Positions 7,640 to 16,691 of a stretch of DNA of 64,000 nt are shown piece by piece. Positions within the stretch are counted from its first letter, which is position 1. Every line of letters starts with the position of its first letter. The stretch spans positions 23,721 to 87,720 of the forward strand of contig CAMXAZ010000005.1 in assembly GCA_947179295.1 (NCBI GenBank), read 5' to 3'. Below the pieces are notes generated by a model. That model was not told where the DNA came from and searched no databases. It was given only the letters and a program-made list of their open reading frames with translations. The DNA comes from an uncultured Muribaculaceae bacterium. GTDB lineage: Bacteria > Bacteroidota > Bacteroidia > Bacteroidales > Muribaculaceae. A program made the translations under genes and the position numbers.

Positions 7640-8786
7640 GGAAATCCGCTGGGTGAAACTTGGCGATTTTATTCATCAGCTAGATGAAAGAAATCGTGAT
7701 AATACTTTTACTTTAGAAAATCTTAGAGGTTTAAGTATTAACAAAACATTTATACCGACCAAAGCAAATATGGATGGGGTTTCGTTAACTCCATATAAAC
7801 TTGTACCTCCACTCTCTTTCTGCTATGTTACTATTACTTCTCGAAATAGTGACAAAATTACACTCGCCCTTAATGAATCCAAGAATACATACATAGTATC
7901 TTCCTCATATATTGTTTTTTATTGCATTCCGAACAAGAAACTGCTTCCAGAATATTTGTTTCTATGGTTTAATATGCCTGAATTTGACCGATATGCTCGT
8001 TATAATTCTTGGGGAAGTGCCAGGGAAGCCTTCTCTTGGGATTCAATGAAACTTGTAGAAATACCAATTCCCTATAAGAATGGGGAGCCGGATGTGGAGC
8101 GTCAGCAAGAGGTAGTGGATATTTGGCAAGGTCTTCGCCGCCTCAAAGAGGAAAATGAAGCAATCGCGAAACCTCTACTTGACCTATGCCAAGCTAAAAT
8201 GGATGAACTGAAACACTCCGCTCCAATGGTTACCATAGAAGAATATCTTGAAGAGGTTAATGTTCGTAATTCAGACAATATTTATACACTTGATAATCTT
8301 AAAGGCGTAAGTATTGAAAAGATGTTTATCACAAGCAAGGCAAATATGGAAGGGGTATCTCTTACTCCTTACAAGGTCGTCAAGCCTTTAGATTTCTGTT
8401 ATGTGAACATTACATCTCGTAATGGTGAAAAGATTACATTAGCACTCAATCAATCTGAGGATAACTACATAGTTTCTTCCAGTTATACGGTTTTCCGTTT
8501 AAAAAATTACGAAATATTTGACCCAACATATCTTTTCCTTTGGTTTTCTCGTCCTGAATTTGACCGCTATGCTAGATTTAATTCTTGGGGAAGTGCTCGT
8601 GAATCTTTTTCGTGGAATGAGATGCTGAGAGTAAAGGTTCCAAAACCATCCATTGAAATTCAACAGGCTATCGTTGACATCTACCATTGTGCTCGTCGCG
8701 CCAAAGATATCGCCGAAGAAGCTAATCAACAACTAAAATCAAATTGTCCTGCTCTAATGCAGTACATAATACATTCCGCAGTATGA
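7626..8786 (+). CDS. hsdS: Type I specificity subunit with two nearly identical target domains
   Basis: 386 residues with two target-recognition domains (about 10-150 and 205-345) joined and ended by helical spacers. Both TRDs share NxxxTLxNLxGxSI, KANMxGVSLTPYK, FCYVxITSRNxxKITLALNxS, YIVSSSYxVF and PEFDRYARxNSWGSARExFSW, so roughly two thirds of positions match by eye. HsdS usually has unrelated TRDs reading different half-sites. Here the two half-sites are probably the same or very similar, giving a near-palindromic bipartite target. Start overlaps hsdM; the stop overlaps the hsdR start (ATGA). Confidence 0.92.
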   Translation: MTQSKEIRWVKLGDFIHQLDERNRDNTFTLENLRGLSINKTFIPTKANMDGVSLTPYKLVPPLSFCYVTITSRNSDKITLALNESKNTYIVSSSYIVFYCIPNKKLLPEYLFLWFNMPEFDRYARYNSWGSAREAFSWDSMKLVEIPIPYKNGEPDVERQQEVVDIWQGLRRLKEENEAIAKPLLDLCQAKMDELKHSAPMVTIEEYLEEVNVRNSDNIYTLDNLKGVSIEKMFITSKANMEGVSLTPYKVVKPLDFCYVNITSRNGEKITLALNQSEDNYIVSSSYTVFRLKNYEIFDPTYLFLWFSRPEFDRYARFNSWGSARESFSWNEMLRVKVPKPSIEIQQAIVDIYHCARRAKDIAEEANQQLKSNCPALMQYIIHSAV

Positions 8787-11700
8787 GCAAAAAGGGAAAA
8801 TACTACGAAAGCGAATATGAAAAAGCGGTCATTGAACTGCTCCAAGCCGAGGGTTGGCAATACACTTATGGAGAGCAAGTCCATAACCGCCGTGTCGATG
8901 AAGCCCTTATCGAAGATGATTTGCGCAGTTTCATAAAGTTTCACTATAAAGATAAAGATCTTACCGATGATGAAATAAACGCCATTATCGCAAGGCTTCG
9001 CAACAGTGGCGGTTCAACCGATTATGAGGCAACCTTTAATACAATTGAACTCTATCGAGAAGGCTTTGATTTCTCTTACCCTGATGGCAGAGCAAGTGCC
9101 TTTCACTTTGATTACATTGACTTTGACCATTGGGATAACAACATATTTCGCGTCGTAAATCAATTTGAGATGCATCAAGGAAACGAAGTGCGTATCCCTG
9201 ATGTAATGCTCTTTGTCAATGGCATCCCCGTCTCTATTCTTGAACTGAAAAATCCAACTGTCGAAAACGCTACCATACGCGACGCACATTCGCAGATTAC
9301 CGTGCGCTATCGTCGCGATATTATGAACTTGCTGAAATATTGCGCTCTCGCAATTATTTCAGACGGTTCCAATTCTCGACTCGGCAATGTGTTTGCCGAT
9401 TACGAGTTCTTCTATTCTTGGAAAAAGGTCAATAATGAAGATAAGCCATCGAACGGCGTTGATGAACTCCTTTCGATGATAAAAGGTGCATTGACTCCAA
9501 AGCGCCTTTTAAGTATTATCCGCGACTTCGTTTATTTCCCTGATAAAGAATATGCTCTACAAAAAGCAGACGAAGGAAAAGAGATAGAAGTCGTTTGTCG
9601 ATACCCGCAGTTCTTCGCCACCCGGCGACTGCGCGACAACATCATGCTTCATCTCCGTTCCAGTGGCGGTGACGGCAAAGGAGGTACTTATTTCGGTGCG
9701 ACAGGCTGCGGCAAGACCTACACTATGCTTTTCCTTGCTCGCCAACTTGCCTTGAGATGTAAGGATAAAGTTGGTAGTCCAACCGTTCTTATTATCGTTG
9801 ACCGTGAAGACCTCGAAAGTCAGACAGGCAAACTATTTGCCAACTCTATAAACTTTCTCAGTAATGGGCAAGTTCGGACTTTCGATAGCAGAGAGGATTT
9901 AGGCAAAGAGTTGTCTCTGCGAGAACAAGGCGGTGTATATATCACCACTATACAAAAGTTCTCGTCTGAAACCGGACTTTTGAGTGAGCGAAGCAACATC
10001 ATCTGTATTTCAGATGAAGCGCATCGCACTCAGAACAATACCGGCTCAAAACTCCGTATTGTTGACCGCAAGAAAGAGGAAGAAGATAAGAGCATCGCAG
10101 GGCAAACCGATGACAGCAAGCTCGGTGCCTTCATAACATACGGTTTTGCCAAATATCTGCGAGATGCACTTCCTAACGCGACTTATGTGGGTTTTACGGG
10201 AACCCCCGTCGACGAAACCATACACGTTTTCGGGGGCATCGTAGATAGTTACTCTATGCGACAGGCACGTGAAGACAACATTACTGTCGATATTAGTTAC
10301 GAGCCTCGCCTTGTTCATGTGAATCTCGACAAGGAACAAAGTAACCTTATCGAGCAATATTATAAAACCTGCGAGGAAGAAGGTGCGAAGACTGATGATA
10401 TTGACACGAGTAAACGCGCCATGTCGAGCCTTAACGTCATTCTCGGCAACCCCGAACGACTAGAGCGTATGGCTCGCGACATCATTGCTTATTACGACCA
10501 ACGTATCGAAGATCAGCCAGAGCTACTTCAAAAAGCAATGATTGTTTGCAGCGACCGTACCATCGCATATAACCTCTATAACACAATTATTACACTTCGC
10601 CCCGAATGGGGTAAGACTGTTAAAGCCCTCGATGAGTCTAAGTTCACCGAGGACGAGCTTCGCTCAATGGAGGCTGTGCCATTTGTTAATGTTGTCGCGA
10701 CTCGTGATAAAAACGACCCCAAGGCCATGTATGACCTTTTGGGCGACAAACAACACCGTAAGGGACTTGACCGCCTGTTTAAGGACGAAAGAAGCAACTT
10801 CCGTATCGTCATAGTTGTGGATATGTGGATTACCGGCTTCGACGTTCCAAGTCTTAATATGCTTTTCAACGACAAGCCGTTGCAAAAACATACACTCATT
10901 CAAACCATCAGCCGTGTAAACCGTAAATTCTCCAATGTCGTTTTGGACGAAGACGGCATCCGCATCAGCGGTGATGTCAAGAAAAACGGCATTATTATCG
11001 ACTATCTCGGCATCCACTCCAATCTCCAACAAGCCATGAAGAAGTATGGCGGAGACGAACCCGGAGACATCGGCGATGTAAACCTTGCGCTCGAAGCCTT
11101 CCGGAATGAACTAAAAATACTTAAACAGATTACTCACGGTTTCGATTTCTCCGACTTCTTTGGCGATAACCCTTTAGCACGACTTCAATGCCTGCAAGGT
11201 GCTGTTGAGTTCCTTATGATGGAAGAAGCAATGGGCGTAGAGTATGAGGGCAATGTCAAACCCACAACTGCTTTTAAGTCTCATGTGAAAAGACTTAAAG
11301 CGGCTTACAATATATGTAATCCGGCGGGTGTGCTCAGTGATGATGAAGTCGCATGGGCACAACTATTGATGGGCGTTTATTCGTATCTCGTCAAAATTAC
11401 AGATAGCCACCACGACGTGGAAAGTAGGAATCGCCATGTCGAGCAAATGGTTAAGGAAGCTATCTCATGCAGTAGTGTAGAAACCATTTTCGATATGAAG
11501 GGGGAGATTGACATTTACGGCGATGATTTTCTGAAGGAACTTGATGATGTAAAAATGCCCTGCACAAAATTTGAGCTTCTTGTGAAACTCCTTCGCAAGG
11601 CTATCAAGGAGTACAAGAAGACGAATAAGACTCGTGCTGAACATTTCTACAAACTTCTTCAGGCCACCGTTGAGGAATACCATAACCGCGACTCTCTTGC

Positions 11701-12193
11701 TTATGTCAATCAAGTTACCGGCTCGGCTGTCAACTCTACCGTTGAAATGGTCGAAGACCGCATCAAGGCTCTTACCGACCAACTTAAGTCGCTGTTCGGA
11801 GAGTTGCAAGCCGATAAAATGGAGTTCAAAAAACTCGGAATCTCTTTCCAAGAGAAAGCATTTTATGACATTCTTGTAGAGGTTCGTGACAATGCAAATC
11901 CTCCTTTTGAATATCCCGATGATAAGTGCATCGAACTTGCTAAAAAAATCAAAGAACTTGTTGATGACTCATCGCTCTACGCCGATTGGCTCAACAACTC
12001 TAAAGTTCGAGATCGTCTTGCCAATCAGTTGACAAAACTGTTTTGGAAGAACGGCTATCCTCCTCAGTGGGACGGCGTAGTTTTTGAAAAAGTCCTTGAA
12101 CAAGTCGAGAACTTCAAAGAAAACTCGTATAGCCACCCCCGTGGCTACGATTATCCATATTCAGATACCCCCTCAATAGCAGCAGAACCGTAA
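8783..12193 (+). CDS. hsdR: Type I restriction endonuclease subunit (translocase/nuclease)
   Basis: 1136 residues. The nuclease domain PD-(D/E)xK motif appears as PDVMLFVNGIPVSILELK (about 140-155). The SF2 translocase carries Walker A GATGCGKTYT (about 307), DEAH in ISDEAHRTQ (about 411) and VGFTGTP. C-terminal helices bind the methylase core. It cleaves unmethylated DNA after ATP-driven translocation. The start is the ATG at 8783 (MSKKGKYYESEYEK), overlapping the hsdS stop; the 13 earlier track residues lie within hsdS. Intact, so the system is probably functional. Confidence 0.95.
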   Translation: MSKKGKYYESEYEKAVIELLQAEGWQYTYGEQVHNRRVDEALIEDDLRSFIKFHYKDKDLTDDEINAIIARLRNSGGSTDYEATFNTIELYREGFDFSYPDGRASAFHFDYIDFDHWDNNIFRVVNQFEMHQGNEVRIPDVMLFVNGIPVSILELKNPTVENATIRDAHSQITVRYRRDIMNLLKYCALAIISDGSNSRLGNVFADYEFFYSWKKVNNEDKPSNGVDELLSMIKGALTPKRLLSIIRDFVYFPDKEYALQKADEGKEIEVVCRYPQFFATRRLRDNIMLHLRSSGGDGKGGTYFGATGCGKTYTMLFLARQLALRCKDKVGSPTVLIIVDREDLESQTGKLFANSINFLSNGQVRTFDSREDLGKELSLREQGGVYITTIQKFSSETGLLSERSNIICISDEAHRTQNNTGSKLRIVDRKKEEEDKSIAGQTDDSKLGAFITYGFAKYLRDALPNATYVGFTGTPVDETIHVFGGIVDSYSMRQAREDNITVDISYEPRLVHVNLDKEQSNLIEQYYKTCEEEGAKTDDIDTSKRAMSSLNVILGNPERLERMARDIIAYYDQRIEDQPELLQKAMIVCSDRTIAYNLYNTIITLRPEWGKTVKALDESKFTEDELRSMEAVPFVNVVATRDKNDPKAMYDLLGDKQHRKGLDRLFKDERSNFRIVIVVDMWITGFDVPSLNMLFNDKPLQKHTLIQTISRVNRKFSNVVLDEDGIRISGDVKKNGIIIDYLGIHSNLQQAMKKYGGDEPGDIGDVNLALEAFRNELKILKQITHGFDFSDFFGDNPLARLQCLQGAVEFLMMEEAMGVEYEGNVKPTTAFKSHVKRLKAAYNICNPAGVLSDDEVAWAQLLMGVYSYLVKITDSHHDVESRNRHVEQMVKEAISCSSVETIFDMKGEIDIYGDDFLKELDDVKMPCTKFELLVKLLRKAIKEYKKTNKTRAEHFYKLLQATVEEYHNRDSLAYVNQVTGSAVNSTVEMVEDRIKALTDQLKSLFGELQADKMEFKKLGISFQEKAFYDILVEVRDNANPPFEYPDDKCIELAKKIKELVDDSSLYADWLNNSKVRDRLANQLTKLFWKNGYPPQWDGVVFEKVLEQVENFKENSYSHPRGYDYPYSDTPSIAAEP

Positions 12194-12241
12194 TTTTTAT
12201 AAAAATATTGCAACTAAACAACTTAATAAACATATTCGATA

Positions 12242-13264
12242 ATGGCAAATCGTTGGAGAACAATAAAAAAATTACTCAAAATTAAAGATGTAAGACAGGT
12301 AACCCTATTCCTTATAGTTCTCTCTATCATCTTGATTTCTTTTATCATGTATTTATCTTTGGCTAATAGTGCATTATCAAAGTCACAAAGTTCTATCACA
12401 AATTATTATAGTGAACATCTACAGAAAGTAGATAGCCTTTATGTACATTTAATGGCGTATAATAAAGAATTAACATGCGACCTGATGGAATGCAATAGTA
12501 AAGTGTTGGCAGATTCTATTATATTACAAACACTAAATAACGGTCACACTTTAACAAATTCTCAATACCAAAATCTAACAAAGATTGTATCCACGCATTT
12601 AGATAAGATATATAGTTATCATAAAGAATATGATTCAAAAATTCAAAAAGATTCAGTTTTGCTAAATGTTGAGAAAAATCTTCTCGAAGGACAAACAAAG
12701 AATATGATAAATCTTCATTTAGATAAAATTAGTCATGAATACAGTAATATTACAGTATGGGCAGCTGTGCTTACCGTATTATTTTTAGTATTTAGTTTTT
12801 ATTCCATTTTCAAAATGGACGAGTTTATTCAGCAGGGAACAGAAGGTGTTAAGGAAATCAGACAGCTGAGACGAGAGGGATACGATGTTTTGAAAAGTAT
12901 AAAAGATGATAGCGAGGAATTAAAATCCAATACTAATCAAACTATAGATGAATTTATGTCTCAACAACAACTGAGACTATCTGAGTTTAATCAAACTCTT
13001 GAAGACGCATCGTCTCAAATTAGTATTATGATAGAGGAACAAAAAAGCAACATTGTTTTAGCAAAAGAAAACTTTGACAGGCAAAGCTTACCAATTATAC
13101 AAGATTTTGAGAAAAAGATGAATACTCTTTTGACTCAAAATGAAAATATGTTAAGCGAAAAGCTTATAGAATTCAATAATCTAGTTGAACAAACAAATAA
13201 GTTAATTGAAATCTTAGCTAGTCAACAAAGAAAAAAATCTAAAAGAGGCAGAGCAAATGGATAA
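12242..13264 (+). CDS. Unknown membrane protein with two TM segments and coiled coil
   Basis: I do not recognise a family. 340 residues: a basic start, TM helix about 20-42 (VTLFLIVLSIILISFIMYLSLA), an extracytoplasmic-looking helical stretch (about 45-175), a second TM helix about 178-198 (VWAAVLTVLFLVFSFYSIF), then about 140 residues of cytoplasmic coiled coil ending in KKSKRGRANG. The topology resembles a membrane sensor or anchor. It is much richer in A/T than hsdR, starts 48 bases after the hsdR stop and overlaps the next gene by 8 bases, so the two form a pair inserted behind the restriction system. A role as a defence accessory is inference from location only. Confidence 0.8.
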   Translation: MANRWRTIKKLLKIKDVRQVTLFLIVLSIILISFIMYLSLANSALSKSQSSITNYYSEHLQKVDSLYVHLMAYNKELTCDLMECNSKVLADSIILQTLNNGHTLTNSQYQNLTKIVSTHLDKIYSYHKEYDSKIQKDSVLLNVEKNLLEGQTKNMINLHLDKISHEYSNITVWAAVLTVLFLVFSFYSIFKMDEFIQQGTEGVKEIRQLRREGYDVLKSIKDDSEELKSNTNQTIDEFMSQQQLRLSEFNQTLEDASSQISIMIEEQKSNIVLAKENFDRQSLPIIQDFEKKMNTLLTQNENMLSEKLIEFNNLVEQTNKLIEILASQQRKKSKRGRANG

Positions 13265-13724
13265 GAATATGTTATATCATAAAGCTTCTCATGAGTTAAT
13301 GTCAGCGAAGCAGTGCCAATCTCAAATTTCACAAAAGCAATTTGAGCTTCAACTCCTTGATATAAATTCACGCTATAAGACCGATAATATAAGTGCTTTT
13401 TCTTCAATTGCACAAAAGCAATCAATATATTCTACTATTGCTAATCTTAAGAATATAAGAAATAATTATATCTATAATGCTATTGAAGCATCGCTAGACT
13501 TATGTAATATAGAGCTTAGTGAGAACAATTCATTTTCAATGGCAAGCATAGCACTTAATGCAATTATTTCGTTTATCCAAGGTAAAATATCCGCAGAGTT
13601 AAATATCCCATTTACATTACGCGTAAAGATATCTCAAATATATTTCAATTCTATAAGTATTAATTCACAAAATATTTCTTTGAAGATTGAAATTCAGAGA
13701 TTGAAGGCTGAGTGCCGTTGTTGA
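13257..13724 (+). CDS. Small helical protein of unknown function, partner of the preceding gene
   Basis: 155 residues, not recognised. Predominantly helical, rich in Ile, Ser, Asn and Gln, with no signal peptide or TM segment. A Gln-rich first half (SQISQKQFELQLLDI) could form a coiled coil with the membrane partner. Its ATG overlaps the preceding stop by 8 bases and its TGA overlaps the next ATG (TGATG), so three genes are translationally coupled. Codon use is A/T-rich like its partner. Confidence 0.75.
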   Translation: MDKNMLYHKASHELMSAKQCQSQISQKQFELQLLDINSRYKTDNISAFSSIAQKQSIYSTIANLKNIRNNYIYNAIEASLDLCNIELSENNSFSMASIALNAIISFIQGKISAELNIPFTLRVKISQIYFNSISINSQNISLKIEIQRLKAECRC

Positions 13725-15247
13725 TGAATATGAAGATTGACGATATAAAGACTTTGATTGCTTCCGATGAGTCGCGGACTCTTGAGCTGAAGAAAAGTAC
13801 CGGCGAGTTGAAGGACGGTATGCATGCGGCATGCGCGTTTCTGAATACTGATGGCGGTTGGTTGATTTTCGGAGTTACACCAAAGTCGCTTAAAATTATT
13901 GGGCAGGAAGTAACGGACTCGACAAAGCGAGAGATTTCTCAGGCTTTGGCAGGGATAGAACCTGCTTATGATATACAACCGATATACGTTGATGTCCCGG
14001 ATCATCCCGGCAATAAAGTAATTGCTTTCCATTTCGACGGTTGGAAATGGGGAGATCGTCCATATACATATAGAGGCCGACCTTATTACAAGCTTGAAAG
14101 TACTACTAAGATAATGCCTCGCGATATGTATGAGGATCGTCTTAGGGCATACGAGCCGCAGTCGTACGCTTGGGAGACATTCCCGGCGGAGGGTGTTCGT
14201 CTATCTGATCTGAACCGCGACAGGATACTTGGCTGCATTCGTCTTGGAGTGGAAGGTGGACGAATCCCGGAATCGGCATTGTCTGCTCCAATTGAGGACA
14301 CTTTAGCAAAGTGGAAACTTACTGTCAATGGAATTCCAACCAACGGTGCCGCTATGCTTTTCTCAAATAATATCTACCCATACGATAATTTCCAGTTGAG
14401 ATTGGCTCGTTTCCTCGGTACGAATAAACTTGAGTTCATCGACAATCAACGTGTAGAGGGAAATTTCTTCGACCTTCTTGACGCTGGCATGGCTTTCTTT
14501 TTCAAGCATCTTAATCTCAGCGGCAAGATAACGAATAGAAGCCTGATGAGAGAGGAGCGACTTGAAGTGCCGGTCAAAGCGTTAAGAGAAGCACTGATCA
14601 ATGCCTTGTGTCATCGCCAATGGGAGAAACAGAATCTGACAATCAGTATCGCCGTCTATGACGACCGCGTTGAGATTGCCAATCCGGGCGTCTTCCCACC
14701 TCAGATTCCGATAGAGCACGTCAAAGAGTCGCATGAGTCATACCCCTACAATCGCAATATGGCGCAGGCTCTCTATCGATCAACCTTCCTTGAAAGTTGG
14801 GGCAGCGGCATCCATCGCATAATCGAAGCCTGCCGCGAGCAAGGAGTCGAAGACCCGACATGGCGTTGGGACGGCGGTTTCGTCTACGTCACCTTCAAAC
14901 GACCGACCAAGTTGGACTCTCAGACCGCTCAACTATCGACCAAACAAGAGGACGAACCGCTCAACCACCGCTCAACTACCGCTCAACCACCGCTCAACTA
15001 CCGTCCAAGTACCGCTCAAGTTCAAAAACTCATCCTTTCGATGAATGAGGAATATATGACAATGAGTGAACTAATGGAGTGTGTGGGATTAAAGCATCGG
15101 ACAACATTCAGAGAGAACTACTTACTTCCGGCTATAGAAGATAACGCTATAGGGTTGTTATATCCCGATGTTCCCAATCACCCGAAACAGAAATACTATC
15201 TTACCGAGAAAGCTAAAGCTTGGAAGGGAAAAAAAGGCAACAATTAA
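13724..15247 (+). CDS. AlbA_2/Schlafen-type putative DNA-binding protein with winged-helix tail
   Basis: 507 residues from the ATG at 13724 (the track start at 13712 is a GTG inside the previous gene). The AlbA_2 domain (ESRTLELKKSTGELKDGMHAACAFLNTDGGWLIFGV, about 10-120) is followed by a region ending REALINALCHRQWEKQNLTISIAVYDDRVEIANPG and SWGSGIHRIIEAC, the usual ATPase/GHKL-like C-terminal domain of this family. A low-complexity linker encoded by 11-bp repeats comes next, then a winged-helix segment with YYLTEKAKAW. Such proteins act as transcription regulators or accompany defence genes. Two transcripts could exist: it is coupled to the preceding pair and ends 16 bases before sir2. Confidence 0.8.
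   Translation: MNMKIDDIKTLIASDESRTLELKKSTGELKDGMHAACAFLNTDGGWLIFGVTPKSLKIIGQEVTDSTKREISQALAGIEPAYDIQPIYVDVPDHPGNKVIAFHFDGWKWGDRPYTYRGRPYYKLESTTKIMPRDMYEDRLRAYEPQSYAWETFPAEGVRLSDLNRDRILGCIRLGVEGGRIPESALSAPIEDTLAKWKLTVNGIPTNGAAMLFSNNIYPYDNFQLRLARFLGTNKLEFIDNQRVEGNFFDLLDAGMAFFFKHLNLSGKITNRSLMREERLEVPVKALREALINALCHRQWEKQNLTISIAVYDDRVEIANPGVFPPQIPIEHVKESHESYPYNRNMAQALYRSTFLESWGSGIHRIIEACREQGVEDPTWRWDGGFVYVTFKRPTKLDSQTAQLSTKQEDEPLNHRSTTAQPPLNYRPSTAQVQKLILSMNEEYMTMSELMECVGLKHRTTFRENYLLPAIEDNAIGLLYPDVPNHPKQKYYLTEKAKAWKGKKGNN
14957..15022 (+). repeat. Six tandem 11-bp repeats inside the AlbA-domain gene
   Basis: Units CCGCTCAACCA, CCGCTCAACTA, CCGCTCAACCA, CCGCTCAACTA, CCGTCCAAGTA, CCGCTCAAGTT. A lone copy also lies at 14925-14935. 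As 11 is not a multiple of three, gain or loss of one unit shifts the frame and would remove the C-terminal winged helix; three units restore it. Confidence 0.85.
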
Positions 15248-15263
15248 TTCAATACCTAAAAAT

Positions 15264-16691
15264 ATGGCGAACAAAAACACGATGGAAGAATATCGAAATT
15301 TCCTTAAAGAAGGAGGTAACATTATTAAGACTCGTGATGATCGTGATCTTATATGGATTGCTAGTAATGGTGTTATTCAAAATCAGGAAGACTGCGATTG
15401 GGGTATAGAAGAGACCGATGTTATAGACAATCGGATTTTCCGCAAAAGAATTGAACCGTGGTTGACATCCTTGTTCCAATCTGAACATCTATCCTTGTTA
15501 TGCGGGTCGGGAATATCCAATGCAATAAGTTTCAAAGCAGGAGCGAACGGAGGTGCATCCATGGCCACTAAGAAATTCAATACTTTCAAGGATGAAATAG
15601 AAGATGCAGCTTCAGCAACTGCAGAGGCTTGCGGGCGAGATAAAGGTAATATTGAAGACCAAATAAGAACAGCTAACGACTTATTACGTGGGCTCAAAAT
15701 ACTAAGGAAATCAGAGGAAGCCAAGACTCTTGAAAGTGAGTTAACCGAAATAATTAGAGACTTTGCTCAATCAATTTTAAATACTGAGAGAGCCATTGCT
15801 ATTGTAAAGGAAGAACAACGTAATGAGGCCTATGCCGTTTTGGTAAACTTTATTCTAAGTTTTGCGAGTAGAACGGGAAACAGAGAAAGATTAAACATTT
15901 TCACAACAAACTATGATAGGCTAATTGAGGTAGGAGCTGAGTTAGCAGGCATTCATCTAATGGATCGGTTTGTTGGTACAATGATGCCAATTTTCAGATC
16001 CTCGCGTTTGAACTTAGACCTACATTATAATCCCCCAGGAATACGGGGTGAACCCCGCTATTTAGAGGGCGTGGCACGAATAACCAAACTTCACGGTTCG
16101 ATAGACTGGGTACAAAACAAAGGCGAGATAAGGAGAATGGGGTTACCGTTTGGTGCTGAGAATATAACTCCCTATCTCCAGGCACCGGGGCTGTATGGAA
16201 CTGATGCCCTCAAAGTAATGATTTATCCGAATTCAGCTAAAGATCGAGAAACAGCAGAATATCCATACGTGGAGTTATTCCGTGATTTTGCTGCATCCAT
16301 ATGTCGACCTAACAGTACTTTAGTTACCTATGGATATGGGTTTGGTGACGAGCATATCAATCGGGTTATCCAAGATATGCTTACCATTCCTTCAACTCAT
16401 CTGGTGATTATTTCTTTTGATGATCCTATTGGACGTATTCTTCAATTCTACAAACATTCGCCTCATCATACTCAAATATCAGTATTGATGGGAAGAAATC
16501 TTGGAGACATCACGAATCTAACCAATGATTATCTTCCTAAAGCAGCTATTGATAAAACAACCATTCGTATGGCTGAGCTACTACAACGTAGATTCGGAAC
16601 ATCTTCAAATACGTCCGAAAACGTCACCCATACAACCTCAGAAATCTCAAGTTCAACAGAAGAAACAAAGGATATCAAAGATTCGATATGA
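15264..16691 (+). CDS. SIR2-like NAD-consuming effector of a SIR2-HerA defence pair
   Basis: 475 residues from MANKNTMEEYRN (ATG at 15264; the track start lies in the preceding gene). SIR2 motifs are LLCGSGIS (about 79, nucleotide-binding loop), FTTNYDRLIE (about 214), KLHGSIDW (about 275) and YGYGFGDEHINRVI near the C-terminus. A helical insertion (about 95-180) separates the first two. In SIR2-HerA systems the SIR2 subunit assembles with a HerA hexamer and destroys NAD+ or cuts DNA on phage infection. Overlap of its stop with the herA start (ATGA) fits 1:1 co-translation. Confidence 0.88.
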   Translation: MANKNTMEEYRNFLKEGGNIIKTRDDRDLIWIASNGVIQNQEDCDWGIEETDVIDNRIFRKRIEPWLTSLFQSEHLSLLCGSGISNAISFKAGANGGASMATKKFNTFKDEIEDAASATAEACGRDKGNIEDQIRTANDLLRGLKILRKSEEAKTLESELTEIIRDFAQSILNTERAIAIVKEEQRNEAYAVLVNFILSFASRTGNRERLNIFTTNYDRLIEVGAELAGIHLMDRFVGTMMPIFRSSRLNLDLHYNPPGIRGEPRYLEGVARITKLHGSIDWVQNKGEIRRMGLPFGAENITPYLQAPGLYGTDALKVMIYPNSAKDRETAEYPYVELFRDFAASICRPNSTLVTYGYGFGDEHINRVIQDMLTIPSTHLVIISFDDPIGRILQFYKHSPHHTQISVLMGRNLGDITNLTNDYLPKAAIDKTTIRMAELLQRRFGTSSNTSENVTHTTSEISSSTEETKDIKDSI

